From: DATIKM01 sp035477595
Lineage (GTDB): Bacteria > Armatimonadota > Chthonomonadetes > Chthonomonadales > CAJBBX01
Direction: 5' to 3'
Length of the DNA: 18,045 nt
Assembly (NCBI GenBank): GCA_035477595.1
Contig: DATIKM010000140.1
Span: forward strand, 1-18,045
The notes under the pieces were generated by a model. It ran no database searches. It was not told the DNA's origin and saw nothing but the letters and a program-made list of their open reading frames with translations. Numbering within the stretch: the first letter of the stretch is position 1; every line of letters starts with the position of its first letter. Shown in pieces: positions 7,110 through 14,656 of this stretch. Both the position numbers and the translations under genes were made by a program.

Positions 7110-10100
7110 TCAGCCCATCGCCGCAACCGCCTTCGCCAGCAGCTCCGCGGCGCGCGCCTCGGCATCGCGGGCCGCCCGCACCTCGCGGGCGATCTCGCGG
7201 CGCGTGGCGGGGTCTGCCAGTCCGGTGCGAGCGGCCTCGCCCATGTCGTGGCCCCACGGGTAAGCGCGCGCCTCGGCAGCCTGGTCGTAGAGGTCCGCCG
7301 CGGCCATCAGATCCGCCTCCGCTCCCGGCGCCTCGCTCGCCATAGAGCGCAGGTAGCGGGCGGCGGTGTGACGCTCCTCGAGCATCACGCACTGGTCGCC
7401 GTGAACCATCAGGCGCGTGCCCATCGTCTCCGGGTCGTCCGCCGGGTAGTCGGCGTCCACCTCGAGGGCGGCCGCCCAAGCGTCGTATGCCGCGAGACCG
7501 CTCAGGTGCCGCGGCGTCTCGGGCCGGCGCTCTGTCAGCGTGAGGTCTAGCGCCCACTCCAGCGAGGCGCGCAGCGTCTCGAGCTTCGACGGCCCGGGCC
7601 AGACCTCCCGATCCCCGATCACCACGCAGCCCATGTCGCCCGGCCACGCCGCCCGTGCGTGCCAGTCGCTCTGCTGGAAGTACCCGGGCAGAGAGCCGTC
7701 CTGGAAGTAGCTCCAGCCCATCAGCACGTCGCCGCCCCGGTCGTACCCCGTCACCAGCCCCGCTTCCGGCGGGCCGATGATCCCGAAGGCGATCACGGGC
7801 CGCCCCCGCCCGATGCTCTCCTTGATCGCGGACACCATGGCGTCGCGGTCCGCGTGGCTCACCACGGTCAGCTCCCGATTGAGCGCCTCGGCGGCGCGCC
7901 GGATCGGCTCGCGGCCCAGGTACATCAGGTCCACGTTGCCGCCATCGTCCCGCTCCCAGAACCGGCGGAAGCACGCTCCCGTCACGCCCATCAGGAAGTC
8001 GTAGTCGGCGGGGTCGCGCACGTACTGCAGCGCCGCATGAAGGGAACCCGTGAACGGGCAGAGGTGCACGTCGTAGCCGATGCGCGGAACCCCGGGCAGC
8101 AGGGCCCACTGGTCGCGGTCGCACCGCCGGCTGGCGGGCGGCGTCGCCTCGAGCACTTGCGCAGCCCGCGCCATCTCGCCTATCGCGGTGCTCTCTATCG
8201 TGAGCATCTCGAGCAACGCCTCGCGCTGCCGTGACCGCATGACGGGCGTCCACTGCGCGGCGGCGCTCCCGAAGTCGCACGCCCAGGGCTCGCCCGCCGC
8301 GAGCGGCACCCGGAGCATGTCGACGACGCGCTCGTACTGCTCCGCTGCCCGCTCAAGGGCCGCGCGCGCCGCGCCCTCCAGGAGCGGCGCCTGCTCGCGC
8401 AGGTAGGCGACAGCCGCCTGCCGCGCGTCCAGCATCGCCACCCACACCCAGTGGTTCAGGGCGCGGAAGCGCTCGCGTTCCTCCTCCGGCATGGCCTCCA
8501 GATCGCGGTCCCGCAGGTCATCGGCCCAAACGCGCAGGGCGTGCTCGCCGTAGTACCACTCCATGCCGTGCCGCGCGTACCCGGCCGAGGTCTTGGTCCG
8601 CCGCCAGTTCCGGACCGCCGTCCGGAGCGCAGCCGCCAGCACACGGGCCGGGTCCGGCGTCGGCTCCGTGCCCGCCAGCAGGAGCTGGAAGCTGCCGCAG
8701 GCCGCCTTCGCATCGAGTTCGACCACCTCACCGGGCCGGTCATAGGTGCGGACGAACAGCCGTCGGCCTGCGTCGGCGTAGCCCACGATAACCCCGATAT
8801 CCGGCCCCGCGACACTCGCCATCACCGGCCACCCGGCGTCGATGTTGCCCACCACCCGCCGCACGTTCGGGTCCTCTGCCGCGTCGTCGTGCGTGACGCC
8901 GGGAAACTCGGCGTGCAGCAGGAAGCCCGTCCCGCGCTGGACGTCGTCCCACTCCTCCATGAACTCGGCGCACGGGCAGCTCATGTGCCAGCCGCCAATC
9001 GTCTCGGGGTTGGACCAGCGCAGGCGGAAGGCGACGCCCGTCGCGCCCATCAGGTCCACGTAGCGCAGCGGGCGCTCCGTCACCGCCGTGGCGGCCTCGA
9101 GCGCGCCGAGGAACGTGCAGTCGCGGCCGGCGCGCATCGCGAGCGAGGGCACGCCCTCGATCATCGTCCGCCCATTACCGCGCGTCACCATCGCGACCGG
9201 GTTGGCGGGCAGGCTGGCGGCGCGCGTTTCCCAGTGGGCGCGGTCCATGGCCTCGATGGCTCCCTCGAGGTGACGGGCCGCGTCGGCGTCGCGCGTGCGA
9301 GCCAGCCGGATAAGCGGAACGATCCGCCCGCGAGTCGAGCATGACGCGAACCTGCGCGCGCCCTCGTCGTGGGTCCGCATGCCGCCGGTGAACTCCCAGA
9401 TTGCCCAGACCAGGTCGTGCTCGTCGTCGAAGCACTTTGCCGCGGCGCGCAGACCGTCCCGGGCCTCCGGGCAGTCCTCGGCCATCTGACGCAGGAACAC
9501 GGAGCCGAAGGCGCGCGCCTCCGCCAGCACGCCTCCCCGCTCGTGGTGGACGAGGAAGCGCTCGCCCAACAACCTCCTGCGATTCGCGGGGAACGACGCG
9601 TCGTCGAGAAGCTGATCGGCCCACCGGCTGAACGCCGCCTGACCGGCCAGCCGCCCGCGCACGCTGGGGGAGCGCAGGATACGCAGCCCGTTCGCGAGGG
9701 CCTCGCGATAGAGGTCAGGGAGCGGCGGACGGGGCTGCTTCTCGCCGATGAAGAGGAGGCCCTGCGTGCTGCGGAACCAGTCGCGCTTGCGGAAGTACCC
9801 GGAGGGCTCGATCTCGACGCCGCGGGCCGTCTCCGCCATGCCCTGGAACGCGTTCCACCCCAGGAGCACGGCGCCGCCGTCGTCGTATCCCGTGATGAGG
9901 CATGGCTCCGGCGGCCCGATCACCCCCATCGCGATGACGGGCCGGTCGAGGTCGCGGATGCTCTCAACGATGCGCCGGCGCCACGCCGCCTCCGTCGGCC
10001 GGTCGCGGGCCAGCATCCCGTTCTTCGCGGCGAAGGCGGGCTTAACCGACGCCTCGCAGCCGTAGCCGGCCGCCGCGAGAGCGCGCTGGGCCGGGTCGAG

Positions 10101-10403
10101 GCCATCCTCTGTGAACGACCACGGCGCGCCGTCCGCCATGCTCCACTCGTCGCGCGCCACCACCATGCGGAACGAACCACCAGACATGCCGAGCAGCCAA
10201 CAGTGCAGGTCGTGCCACGGGTTGCGCTTGCCACGTCGCGAGCGGAAGCCCAGGTCCTCCCCGCGATACTGCAGGAACGACTTCACGCACGACGGAAGCA
10301 GATTGTCCTCGGGCGCCGCCGAGCCGTCGTAGAAGCCGACGCGCGGCAAGCCTTCCAGCACACACCGGTCTGCCCTTCGGGCTGAGGACGTACGTCCGGC
10401 CAT
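7110..10403 (-). CDS. Large protein with three tandem papain-like (BtrH/C39-like) plus helical modules, function unknown
   Basis: Encodes 1097 residues with no signal peptide or membrane helix, so it is probably cytosolic. Three copies of the same two-part module follow one another. The first part starts with LPRVGF, VPSLAM or VPRIGY (about 18, 417 and 771), then an LxGMSGG, LMGATG or LMGVTG turn, and ends in PVIAMGVIGPPEP..ITGYDDGG..LLGW or its equivalent. This resembles the BtrH N-terminal/C39-like papain fold. The second part is helical, with GxxAFxxWAxxL and LRxMAxxxPxAxxxLxxAA (copy 1 about 253-325; copy 3 about 969-1040; copy 2 more divergent). Cysteines at the expected nucleophile position exist in copies 2 and 3 (C429, C782); copy 1 has N34 there, with C39 five residues on. 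The position usually held by the catalytic His is acidic in all copies (E166, D535, E880). Proteolysis is therefore doubtful; acyl transfer, ligand binding or scaffolding are alternatives. The start at 10403 is chosen by its ribosome binding site. Confidence 0.8.
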   Translation of the reverse strand: MAGRTSSARRADRCVLEGLPRVGFYDGSAAPEDNLLPSCVKSFLQYRGEDLGFRSRRGKRNPWHDLHCWLLGMSGGSFRMVVARDEWSMADGAPWSFTEDGLDPAQRALAAAGYGCEASVKPAFAAKNGMLARDRPTEAAWRRRIVESIRDLDRPVIAMGVIGPPEPCLITGYDDGGAVLLGWNAFQGMAETARGVEIEPSGYFRKRDWFRSTQGLLFIGEKQPRPPLPDLYREALANGLRILRSPSVRGRLAGQAAFSRWADQLLDDASFPANRRRLLGERFLVHHERGGVLAEARAFGSVFLRQMAEDCPEARDGLRAAAKCFDDEHDLVWAIWEFTGGMRTHDEGARRFASCSTRGRIVPLIRLARTRDADAARHLEGAIEAMDRAHWETRAASLPANPVAMVTRGNGRTMIEGVPSLAMRAGRDCTFLGALEAATAVTERPLRYVDLMGATGVAFRLRWSNPETIGGWHMSCPCAEFMEEWDDVQRGTGFLLHAEFPGVTHDDAAEDPNVRRVVGNIDAGWPVMASVAGPDIGVIVGYADAGRRLFVRTYDRPGEVVELDAKAACGSFQLLLAGTEPTPDPARVLAAALRTAVRNWRRTKTSAGYARHGMEWYYGEHALRVWADDLRDRDLEAMPEEERERFRALNHWVWVAMLDARQAAVAYLREQAPLLEGAARAALERAAEQYERVVDMLRVPLAAGEPWACDFGSAAAQWTPVMRSRQREALLEMLTIESTAIGEMARAAQVLEATPPASRRCDRDQWALLPGVPRIGYDVHLCPFTGSLHAALQYVRDPADYDFLMGVTGACFRRFWERDDGGNVDLMYLGREPIRRAAEALNRELTVVSHADRDAMVSAIKESIGRGRPVIAFGIIGPPEAGLVTGYDRGGDVLMGWSYFQDGSLPGYFQQSDWHARAAWPGDMGCVVIGDREVWPGPSKLETLRASLEWALDLTLTERRPETPRHLSGLAAYDAWAAALEVDADYPADDPETMGTRLMVHGDQCVMLEERHTAARYLRSMASEAPGAEADLMAAADLYDQAAEARAYPWGHDMGEAARTGLADPATRREIAREVRAARDAEARAAELLAKAVAAMG

Positions 10404-10413
10404 GGCTCCGCGT

Positions 10414-10420
10414 CTCCTTT
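10414..10420 (-). promoter_or_regulatory. Ribosome binding site choosing the start of the triple-module protein
   Basis: On the minus strand AAAGGAG lies 10 nt before the ATG at 10403. An in-frame start further upstream (10481) would add 26 residues of low-complexity Arg/Ala sequence and has no comparable site, so 10403 is preferred. Confidence 0.6.
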
Positions 10421-10491
10421 CGCGCTCTCGGCGAACGGGTGAGCGGCGCGCGGCACAGGTCCCTAAGGGGCCGGCGGCCACGCTCCGGTGG

Positions 10492-11625
10492 TCATTCGCC
10501 CGGAGCGGGAACGAAACTCGTGGTCAGCGCCTGGGTCACGCCGGTCTCGGCGGCGCGGTAGCCGGCCTCGAGTATCTCGATGACGTGGCGTGCGTGCTCG
10601 GCGGTGCAGATGCTCGGCGTGCCGTCGCGCACCCAGTCCACGAGCTGGAGGATGTCCTCGAACACGTGGGCCTCCTCCATCTCGGCGTGGCGACCCTTCA
10701 CGTGCGGGAGCAATACGTTGTCGCCGCGCCCGAGGCGTTCCACGAGGTCGCGGCCCGGGTAGTCGATTGGCTCACCGTTCAGGCGGTCGCCGGCTATGCT
10801 GCCGCCTGTACCGAGATAGGTGCCGCCGCCGAATCCGGTCAGCATTCCGGCTGCCGCGCCGTACACGTAGGCGTACACGCTGTCGCCGAAGTCAGCTACG
10901 AGGAAAGTGTTGTCGTCAGCGTCACAGATCGTCGTCTGGCCGCGAAACAAGCGCTCGCGAACGCGAACGCCCGACATGCCGGTGACGCGCTTCGCGGGGC
11001 CGAGAACGCCGGTCAGGCTGTGCAGGCCGTAGACCGTCATGTCGTACATCGGCCCTCCGCCCGGCTTGCGCCAGTACCACGAGGGGTCGATGTTCGTGAG
11101 CGCGTCGTCGCCCTGGCGCACTCGCTCGCTCTCGTGGTAGGCGCCGAACGCGGACCCGGTGGCCGCCCACGCGAGCGCGCCGATGGCGCCCTCCTGGATG
11201 AGCCGGCGAATGCGCCTCTGCAACGGCCGGAGCATCTGGCCGGGCGAGGCCACCAGCCGCACGTGGCGCGCGGCGGCCTCCTCGATGAGGTGGGTCGCAT
11301 CCGCGGCGGCGGTGGTCATCGTCTTGTTGAAGTGGACGTGCTTGCCGGCGCGGATGGCGGCGAGGCCCTGTTCGTAATGCAGGCCGATGGGCGAGCCGAG
11401 GGTCACCGCGTCGACGTTCGGGTCCGCAAGCAGCTCGTCCAGCGTGAGGTACCAGTGCGCGACGCCGTACTTCGCGGCCGCCGCCGCGGCGCGCCCTGGC
11501 GCGGGGTCGCAGACAGCGGCGAGGCGTACGCGGTGCTGCACGTCCGGCAGGCAGAGGTGCTCGAGGGCGCCGCGGATGCCGATGCTGCCGGCGCCGACGA
11601 CGCCGATACCGAGGGGCTCAGGCAT
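10492..11625 (-). CDS. Gfo/Idh/MocA family oxidoreductase
   Basis: Encodes 377 residues, the usual length of this family of NAD(P)-dependent sugar and polyol dehydrogenases. The N-terminal Rossmann fold opens with GIGVVGAGSIG (6-16) and continues through AAVCDP and TLDELLADPNVDAVTLGSP. The family motif that is usually EKP reads NKT here, keeping the conserved lysine at K101. The second domain contains YWRKPGGGPMYDMTVYGLHSL, with D195 and H202 at the positions of the usual GGxxxDxGxHxxD motif. A metal-free hydride transfer on a sugar or inositol-like substrate is expected from the family; the exact substrate cannot be told. GGGAG lies 10 nt before the ATG. It is 57 nt downstream of the dehydrogenase gene at 11683-12438 and probably co-transcribed with it, which suggests two sequential oxidoreductions in one pathway. 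Confidence 0.9.
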   Translation of the reverse strand: MPEPLGIGVVGAGSIGIRGALEHLCLPDVQHRVRLAAVCDPAPGRAAAAAAKYGVAHWYLTLDELLADPNVDAVTLGSPIGLHYEQGLAAIRAGKHVHFNKTMTTAAADATHLIEEAAARHVRLVASPGQMLRPLQRRIRRLIQEGAIGALAWAATGSAFGAYHESERVRQGDDALTNIDPSWYWRKPGGGPMYDMTVYGLHSLTGVLGPAKRVTGMSGVRVRERLFRGQTTICDADDNTFLVADFGDSVYAYVYGAAAGMLTGFGGGTYLGTGGSIAGDRLNGEPIDYPGRDLVERLGRGDNVLLPHVKGRHAEMEEAHVFEDILQLVDWVRDGTPSICTAEHARHVIEILEAGYRAAETGVTQALTTSFVPAPGE

Positions 11626-11682
11626 GGTTGCTGGGCTCCCGCGCTCCGGACTCGCGGAGCGCAGCGCGCGACGTGCGCCCGG

Positions 11683-12438
11683 TCAGGCGCCCATCTGGGT
11701 GACGCGCCCGCCCGTCACGGGCAGGTAGGCGCCGGTGACGTACGAGGCCAGGTCGCTCATGAAGAAGACGCAGGCATTGCCGATCTCGTCGGCGCTGCCA
11801 TGGCGGCGGAGCGGCAGCGTCTGACCGAAGCGGACGGAGGAGTCCGAGGTTGCGTCCACCTTCTCATCGGCCATCCAGCCCGGCGCAACCATGTTCACGG
11901 TGATGTTCTCGGGACCGAGCTCGTTGGCGAGCGAGCGTGACAGGCCGACCATCGCGCCCTTCCCGGCGACATACATCGACCAGCCCTCCGGCGCCATGTT
12001 CCAGAGCTCGGTCACGATGTTCACGATGCGGCCGCCGCCTTGCTCGCGCATGGCGGGCCGAACGGCACGCACGAGGTTGACCACCGCGTGGCAGCCGTAG
12101 TCCAGCATGTTCTGGTAGCCGGCGTGGTCGGAGTCGGCCAGCGCTCCGGCCTGCGCGCCCGCGATGGCGTTGTGCACAAGGCCGTCGATGCGGCCGAAGT
12201 CGACGCGCACCGCAGACGCCATCTCTGCGACGGCGGCCGCGTGGCGCACGTCGGCGGAGTATACGGCCGCACGCCCTCCTGCGGCGCCGATCTCCTCCGC
12301 GGTGGCCTCGGCTTTGGCGCGCCCGGTGTGGCAGACGATGGCGACGGCGGCGCCGTGGCGGGCGAGCATCCGGCTGATGCTCGCGCCGATCCCCCGCCCG
12401 CCCCCCGTAACGATGACGGTCCTTCCCTCGAGCAGCAT
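11683..12438 (-). CDS. Short-chain dehydrogenase/reductase (SDR), FabG-like, with altered active site
   Basis: Encodes 251 residues, the normal size for a classical SDR. The nucleotide-binding motif TGGGRGIG is at 11-18, the acidic-residue turn SADV at 61-64, the catalytic YVAGK (Y156, K160) follows, and VNMVAPGWM and LPVTGG complete the family pattern. Three usual landmarks differ. The NNAG motif reads HNAI (about 90-93). The helix residue that is normally the active-site Asn aligns with G115. The catalytic Ser, 13 residues before Tyr, is T143. The enzyme may therefore have shifted substrate or reduced rate. The start at 12438 is supported by GGAGG with 9 nt spacing (12448-12452); a longer frame from 12459 would start upstream of the ribosome binding site. 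It lies directly upstream of the Gfo/Idh/MocA gene. Substrate is unknown; a sugar or sugar acid fits the context. Confidence 0.88.
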   Translation of the reverse strand: MLLEGRTVIVTGGGRGIGASISRMLARHGAAVAIVCHTGRAKAEATAEEIGAAGGRAAVYSADVRHAAAVAEMASAVRVDFGRIDGLVHNAIAGAQAGALADSDHAGYQNMLDYGCHAVVNLVRAVRPAMREQGGGRIVNIVTELWNMAPEGWSMYVAGKGAMVGLSRSLANELGPENITVNMVAPGWMADEKVDATSDSSVRFGQTLPLRRHGSADEIGNACVFFMSDLASYVTGAYLPVTGGRVTQMGA

Positions 12439-12487
12439 GGCCTCTTTCCTCCCACCCAATGCTCATGCATCACGGGCCCCAATCCCT

Positions 12488-12513
12488 CCTCCGGGCGCCG
12501 GCTCAGCCGGAGG
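12488..12513. repeat. Inverted repeat between the DUF4405-like gene and the SDR gene
   Basis: CCTCCGG (12488-12494) pairs with CCGGAGG (12507-12513) around a 12-nt loop; an alternative inner pairing is CCGGCT/AGCCGG (12498-12510). It sits in the 213-bp gap, about 50-75 nt upstream of the SDR start. It has no T-tract on either strand, so it is not a classic intrinsic terminator. It could be a leader hairpin or a weak termination or processing site. The rest of the gap shows nothing else I can support. Confidence 0.3.
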
Positions 12514-12651
12514 CGACAACGCGGGGCGCAGCCGTCCCTAAGTGGGCGCCATCGCGTCCGTGGAGGGGTGGCGACCGCGCCGGCTCGGGGCCCCGCCTCC
12601 CTCACCGCAGCGCGGTCCGGGGCCGACCGGCGGCGGCGCGGTCCAGGGGTG

Positions 12652-13152
12652 TCAGTCGGCGCCGCGCCTCAGCGGATCGGCATCCGGTTGCCTGCCCGGG
12701 CGTTCGAGAGCGTTCGGCGGGAGTGATCCGCCGCGCGGCGGCCCGTCGCCACGGCCCAACCGCTCCCCGACGCCAGGCGGCGGGCCGCCGTGGTCCACGA
12801 GGTCGGAGAGCCGGCAGAAGCCCGCGAACACCGCGAAGGTGACAAGGCAGAGGCATGCGGTGACGGTGGCGAGCTCGCGCCATCGAACCCCCGACCCGCC
12901 AGACCGACGCGTCAGGTATGCCTTGAGTGCACCCCAGTTGCAGAATAGGTGCACGATTGCGGCGACGATGAGCACGATGCTCACCGCGATGTGCAGGTCA
13001 CTCCAGGCGTGCCGGTACGGCGATAGCTGGCGCATGAAGGCAGGCTTGAGGTAGAGAAGCGTGCCCGTGACGATGAGCCACACGCACGACAGCAGCACAG
13101 CGAACGTGGCGAGAGCGCGAAGGCTCATCGGGCGTGAGACCCGCGGTTCCAT
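12652..13152 (-). CDS. Small three-helix membrane protein, DUF4405-like
   Basis: Encodes 166 residues. Three hydrophobic helices are visible at about 11-34, 50-73 and 93-115. Helix 2 carries SDLHIAVSIVLIVAAIVHLFCNWGALKAYL, with H53 and H68 on the membrane segment and the HLxxNWxxLxxYL ending seen in DUF4405 and cytochrome-b-like small membrane proteins. Family membership suggests a possible haem or redox role, but that is inference. The final 45 residues are Pro/Gly/Arg-rich and look disordered. The start at 13152 is chosen because GGAGG (13162-13166) is 9 nt away from it and directly abuts the alternative ATG at 13161. Its neighbours are the SDR gene downstream and, upstream, the transporter gene with a duplicated fragment of it in between. 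The gaps are over 200 bp on both sides, so it may be its own transcription unit. Confidence 0.7.
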   Translation of the reverse strand: MEPRVSRPMSLRALATFAVLLSCVWLIVTGTLLYLKPAFMRQLSPYRHAWSDLHIAVSIVLIVAAIVHLFCNWGALKAYLTRRSGGSGVRWRELATVTACLCLVTFAVFAGFCRLSDLVDHGGPPPGVGERLGRGDGPPRGGSLPPNALERPGRQPDADPLRRGAD

Positions 13153-13161
13153 CGGCGCCAT

Positions 13162-13166
13162 CCTCC
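13162..13166 (-). promoter_or_regulatory. Ribosome binding site choosing the start of the DUF4405-like protein
   Basis: Minus-strand GGAGG lies directly next to one ATG (13161) and 9 nt before a second in-frame ATG (13152). The second has proper spacing and is taken as the start. Confidence 0.6.
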
Positions 13167-13241
13167 ATTCCTCGTCGCAATGCCTGGCACCGGTTCAGAC
13201 GGAGCGGCCCGCCCGCGGGAACACCGCGACGCCATCGCGGG

Positions 13242-13324
13242 CCGCTGCGGCAGGAGCAACATCACGGCTGGTACGGCGGAAGGGAGCGCCACCGCACCCA
13301 ACGCCAGCCGCCACGACACGCCCG
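13242..13324 (-). pseudogene. Orphan 83-bp fragment copied from the adjacent MFS transporter gene
   Basis: This stretch matches 14042-14124, inside the MFS gene, in the same orientation at an offset of exactly 800 bp. By eye there are 5 mismatches in 83 positions (about 94% identity) and no gaps. On the minus strand it reads GVSWRLALGAVALPSAVPAV followed by MLLLPQR, against GVSWRLVVGAVALLAAVPAV followed by MLLLPQR in the intact gene, so four of the five substitutions fall as amino-acid changes. Similarity stops abruptly at both ends and no start or ribosome binding site precedes it. It is either a debris copy from a duplication or the remnant of a second transporter gene. It sits in the 229-bp gap between the transporter and DUF4405-like genes. 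Confidence 0.8.
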
Positions 13325-13381
13325 GCGCCGCGCCGTGGGCCGCGCTTCCATTCGCTCAGGCAGAGCCGTTGTCGCAGGGGA

Positions 13382-14620
13382 TCACGCAGCGTCGCCGCGT
13401 GGAGCGTGGGGCGGCGCGTCACGCTGCCGGTCCGCCAGCACGAGAGCCGCCAGCGCCAGGTAGCAGGCCGGCACCACAACGAACGCCGGCCCCAGGCCGC
13501 CGGCCTGGTTCGCCACATACCCCATCAGCCACGTGATGAACCCACATCCGGGGATGCCCGCGCACGAGAGCAGGATGAAGAGCATCGTCGCGTCGGCGCG
13601 CGGCATCCGGTCGGCGCAGTGGCTCTGGATGCTCGGCCAGAATGGCGCGGTGGCCACCCCGGCCACAAGCAGCATCGCGTATAGCACGCCCAGGCTGCCC
13701 GCGTGTGGGATGCCGAGGGTCACTACGGCACCGATGAGCGCCGACCAAAGGACCAGCGCGCGCAGGTGGCGCTGGTGCAGGAGATAACCCCAACCGGTCC
13801 GCCCGGCGATCATTCCCGCCGCGAAGCAGGCTGTGCCCACGCCGCCCGCCCACGCCGATGCGCCGAAGTGGAGCTGGATGTGGCTCGCGGTCCAGAAGGT
13901 CAGGCCATACTCGCCGCCGCCCGCCAGAAACATCGCCCCGAAGTAGAGCCAGAACCGGCGCGTGCGGAGGATGGCCGCCGCACGCTCCCACACCGCGCGC
14001 CAGCGGAGCGGCTCCGGGTTGTCCGGGTAGCGCCTGCCCTCCCGCTGCGGCAGTAGCAACATCACGGCTGGTACGGCGGCAAGGAGCGCCACCGCACCCA
14101 CCACCAGCCGCCACGACACGCCCGCGGCGAGCAACGCGCCGGCGCTCAGCACCGTTACCAACACGCCCACCGACCAGAAGGCGTGGGTGAAGTTGATGTA
14201 GCGTCCCGGCTCGTCCGGGTGCAGCTTCTGGACGAAGGGCGTCGCCAGGCCCTCGATCACCCCCTCGCCGACGCCCGCCACGAGGAGCGCGAGAAAGAGC
14301 ACGCCGTAGACCGGTGCGATCGAGCACAGCCCGATGCCAATGCCCATCAGCAGCACCGCCGCGCCGAAGGTGCGCCTGCAGCCCCATAGCCCGGCGGCGA
14401 ACCCGCAGAGGAGCATGGCTGCGACCATGGGCACGGTGCGGCCGAGATGCAGCGCTCCCCCGGCGCTCATGCCGCCCTCCTCCAGGGGGAAGCCGAGGTC
14501 GCGAGCGATCAGGACGAGCGAGACCGGCGCCACAACGGAGGCGGAGGCATAGGCGCTGAAGGCGAAGAACGCCGCGACATCGTAGTAGCCAAAGCGCATC
14601 CGGCGCGAAGGCGAGGTCAT
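13382..14620 (-). CDS. Major facilitator superfamily (MFS) transporter
   Basis: Encodes 412 residues with about twelve hydrophobic helices, the standard MFS size and topology. Visible landmarks are a loop 2-3 region with GFAAGLWGCRRTFG (equivalent to the family's GxLaDrfGrR), a helix with VAGVGEGVIEG, a central cytosolic loop after LLLPQREGRRYPDNPEPLRW, and a second half starting RRFWLYFGAMFLAGGGEYG. This pattern resembles sugar-type permeases, but specificity cannot be assigned. The start is uncertain: ATG at 14620 is taken, while a GTG at 14626 is in frame and neither has a clear ribosome binding site, suggesting coupling to the URO-D gene that ends 36 nt upstream. It closes the four-gene set that includes the GH30 enzyme, so uptake of released sugars is a natural guess. 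Part of its helix 6 region is duplicated downstream. Confidence 0.9.
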   Translation of the reverse strand: MTSPSRRMRFGYYDVAAFFAFSAYASASVVAPVSLVLIARDLGFPLEEGGMSAGGALHLGRTVPMVAAMLLCGFAAGLWGCRRTFGAAVLLMGIGIGLCSIAPVYGVLFLALLVAGVGEGVIEGLATPFVQKLHPDEPGRYINFTHAFWSVGVLVTVLSAGALLAAGVSWRLVVGAVALLAAVPAVMLLLPQREGRRYPDNPEPLRWRAVWERAAAILRTRRFWLYFGAMFLAGGGEYGLTFWTASHIQLHFGASAWAGGVGTACFAAGMIAGRTGWGYLLHQRHLRALVLWSALIGAVVTLGIPHAGSLGVLYAMLLVAGVATAPFWPSIQSHCADRMPRADATMLFILLSCAGIPGCGFITWLMGYVANQAGGLGPAFVVVPACYLALAALVLADRQRDAPPHAPRGDAA

Positions 14621-14656
14621 GGTCACGGGCGCACCCGAGGGTCCGCGTGGCGCCGG

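Noticed and set aside
7051..8280. Open frame on the minus strand overlapping the end of the triple-module gene
   Set aside because: It is a shifted-frame shadow with Arg/Gly/Pro-rich product, while the other frame contains the clear third repeat.
9369..10385. Plus-strand open frame opposite the first repeat of the triple-module gene
   Set aside because: Antisense, compositionally biased, and without domain signatures or a good ribosome binding site.
10404..10481. 26-residue N-terminal extension of the triple-module protein
   Set aside because: It is Arg/Ala-rich without conservation signals, and the ribosome binding site AAAGGAG lies inside it, properly spaced for the ATG at 10403.
12439..12651. 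Possible intrinsic terminator or small gene between the DUF4405-like and SDR genes
   Set aside because: The hairpin has no T-tract and no small frame with a ribosome binding site is convincing, so it is listed only as an inverted repeat.
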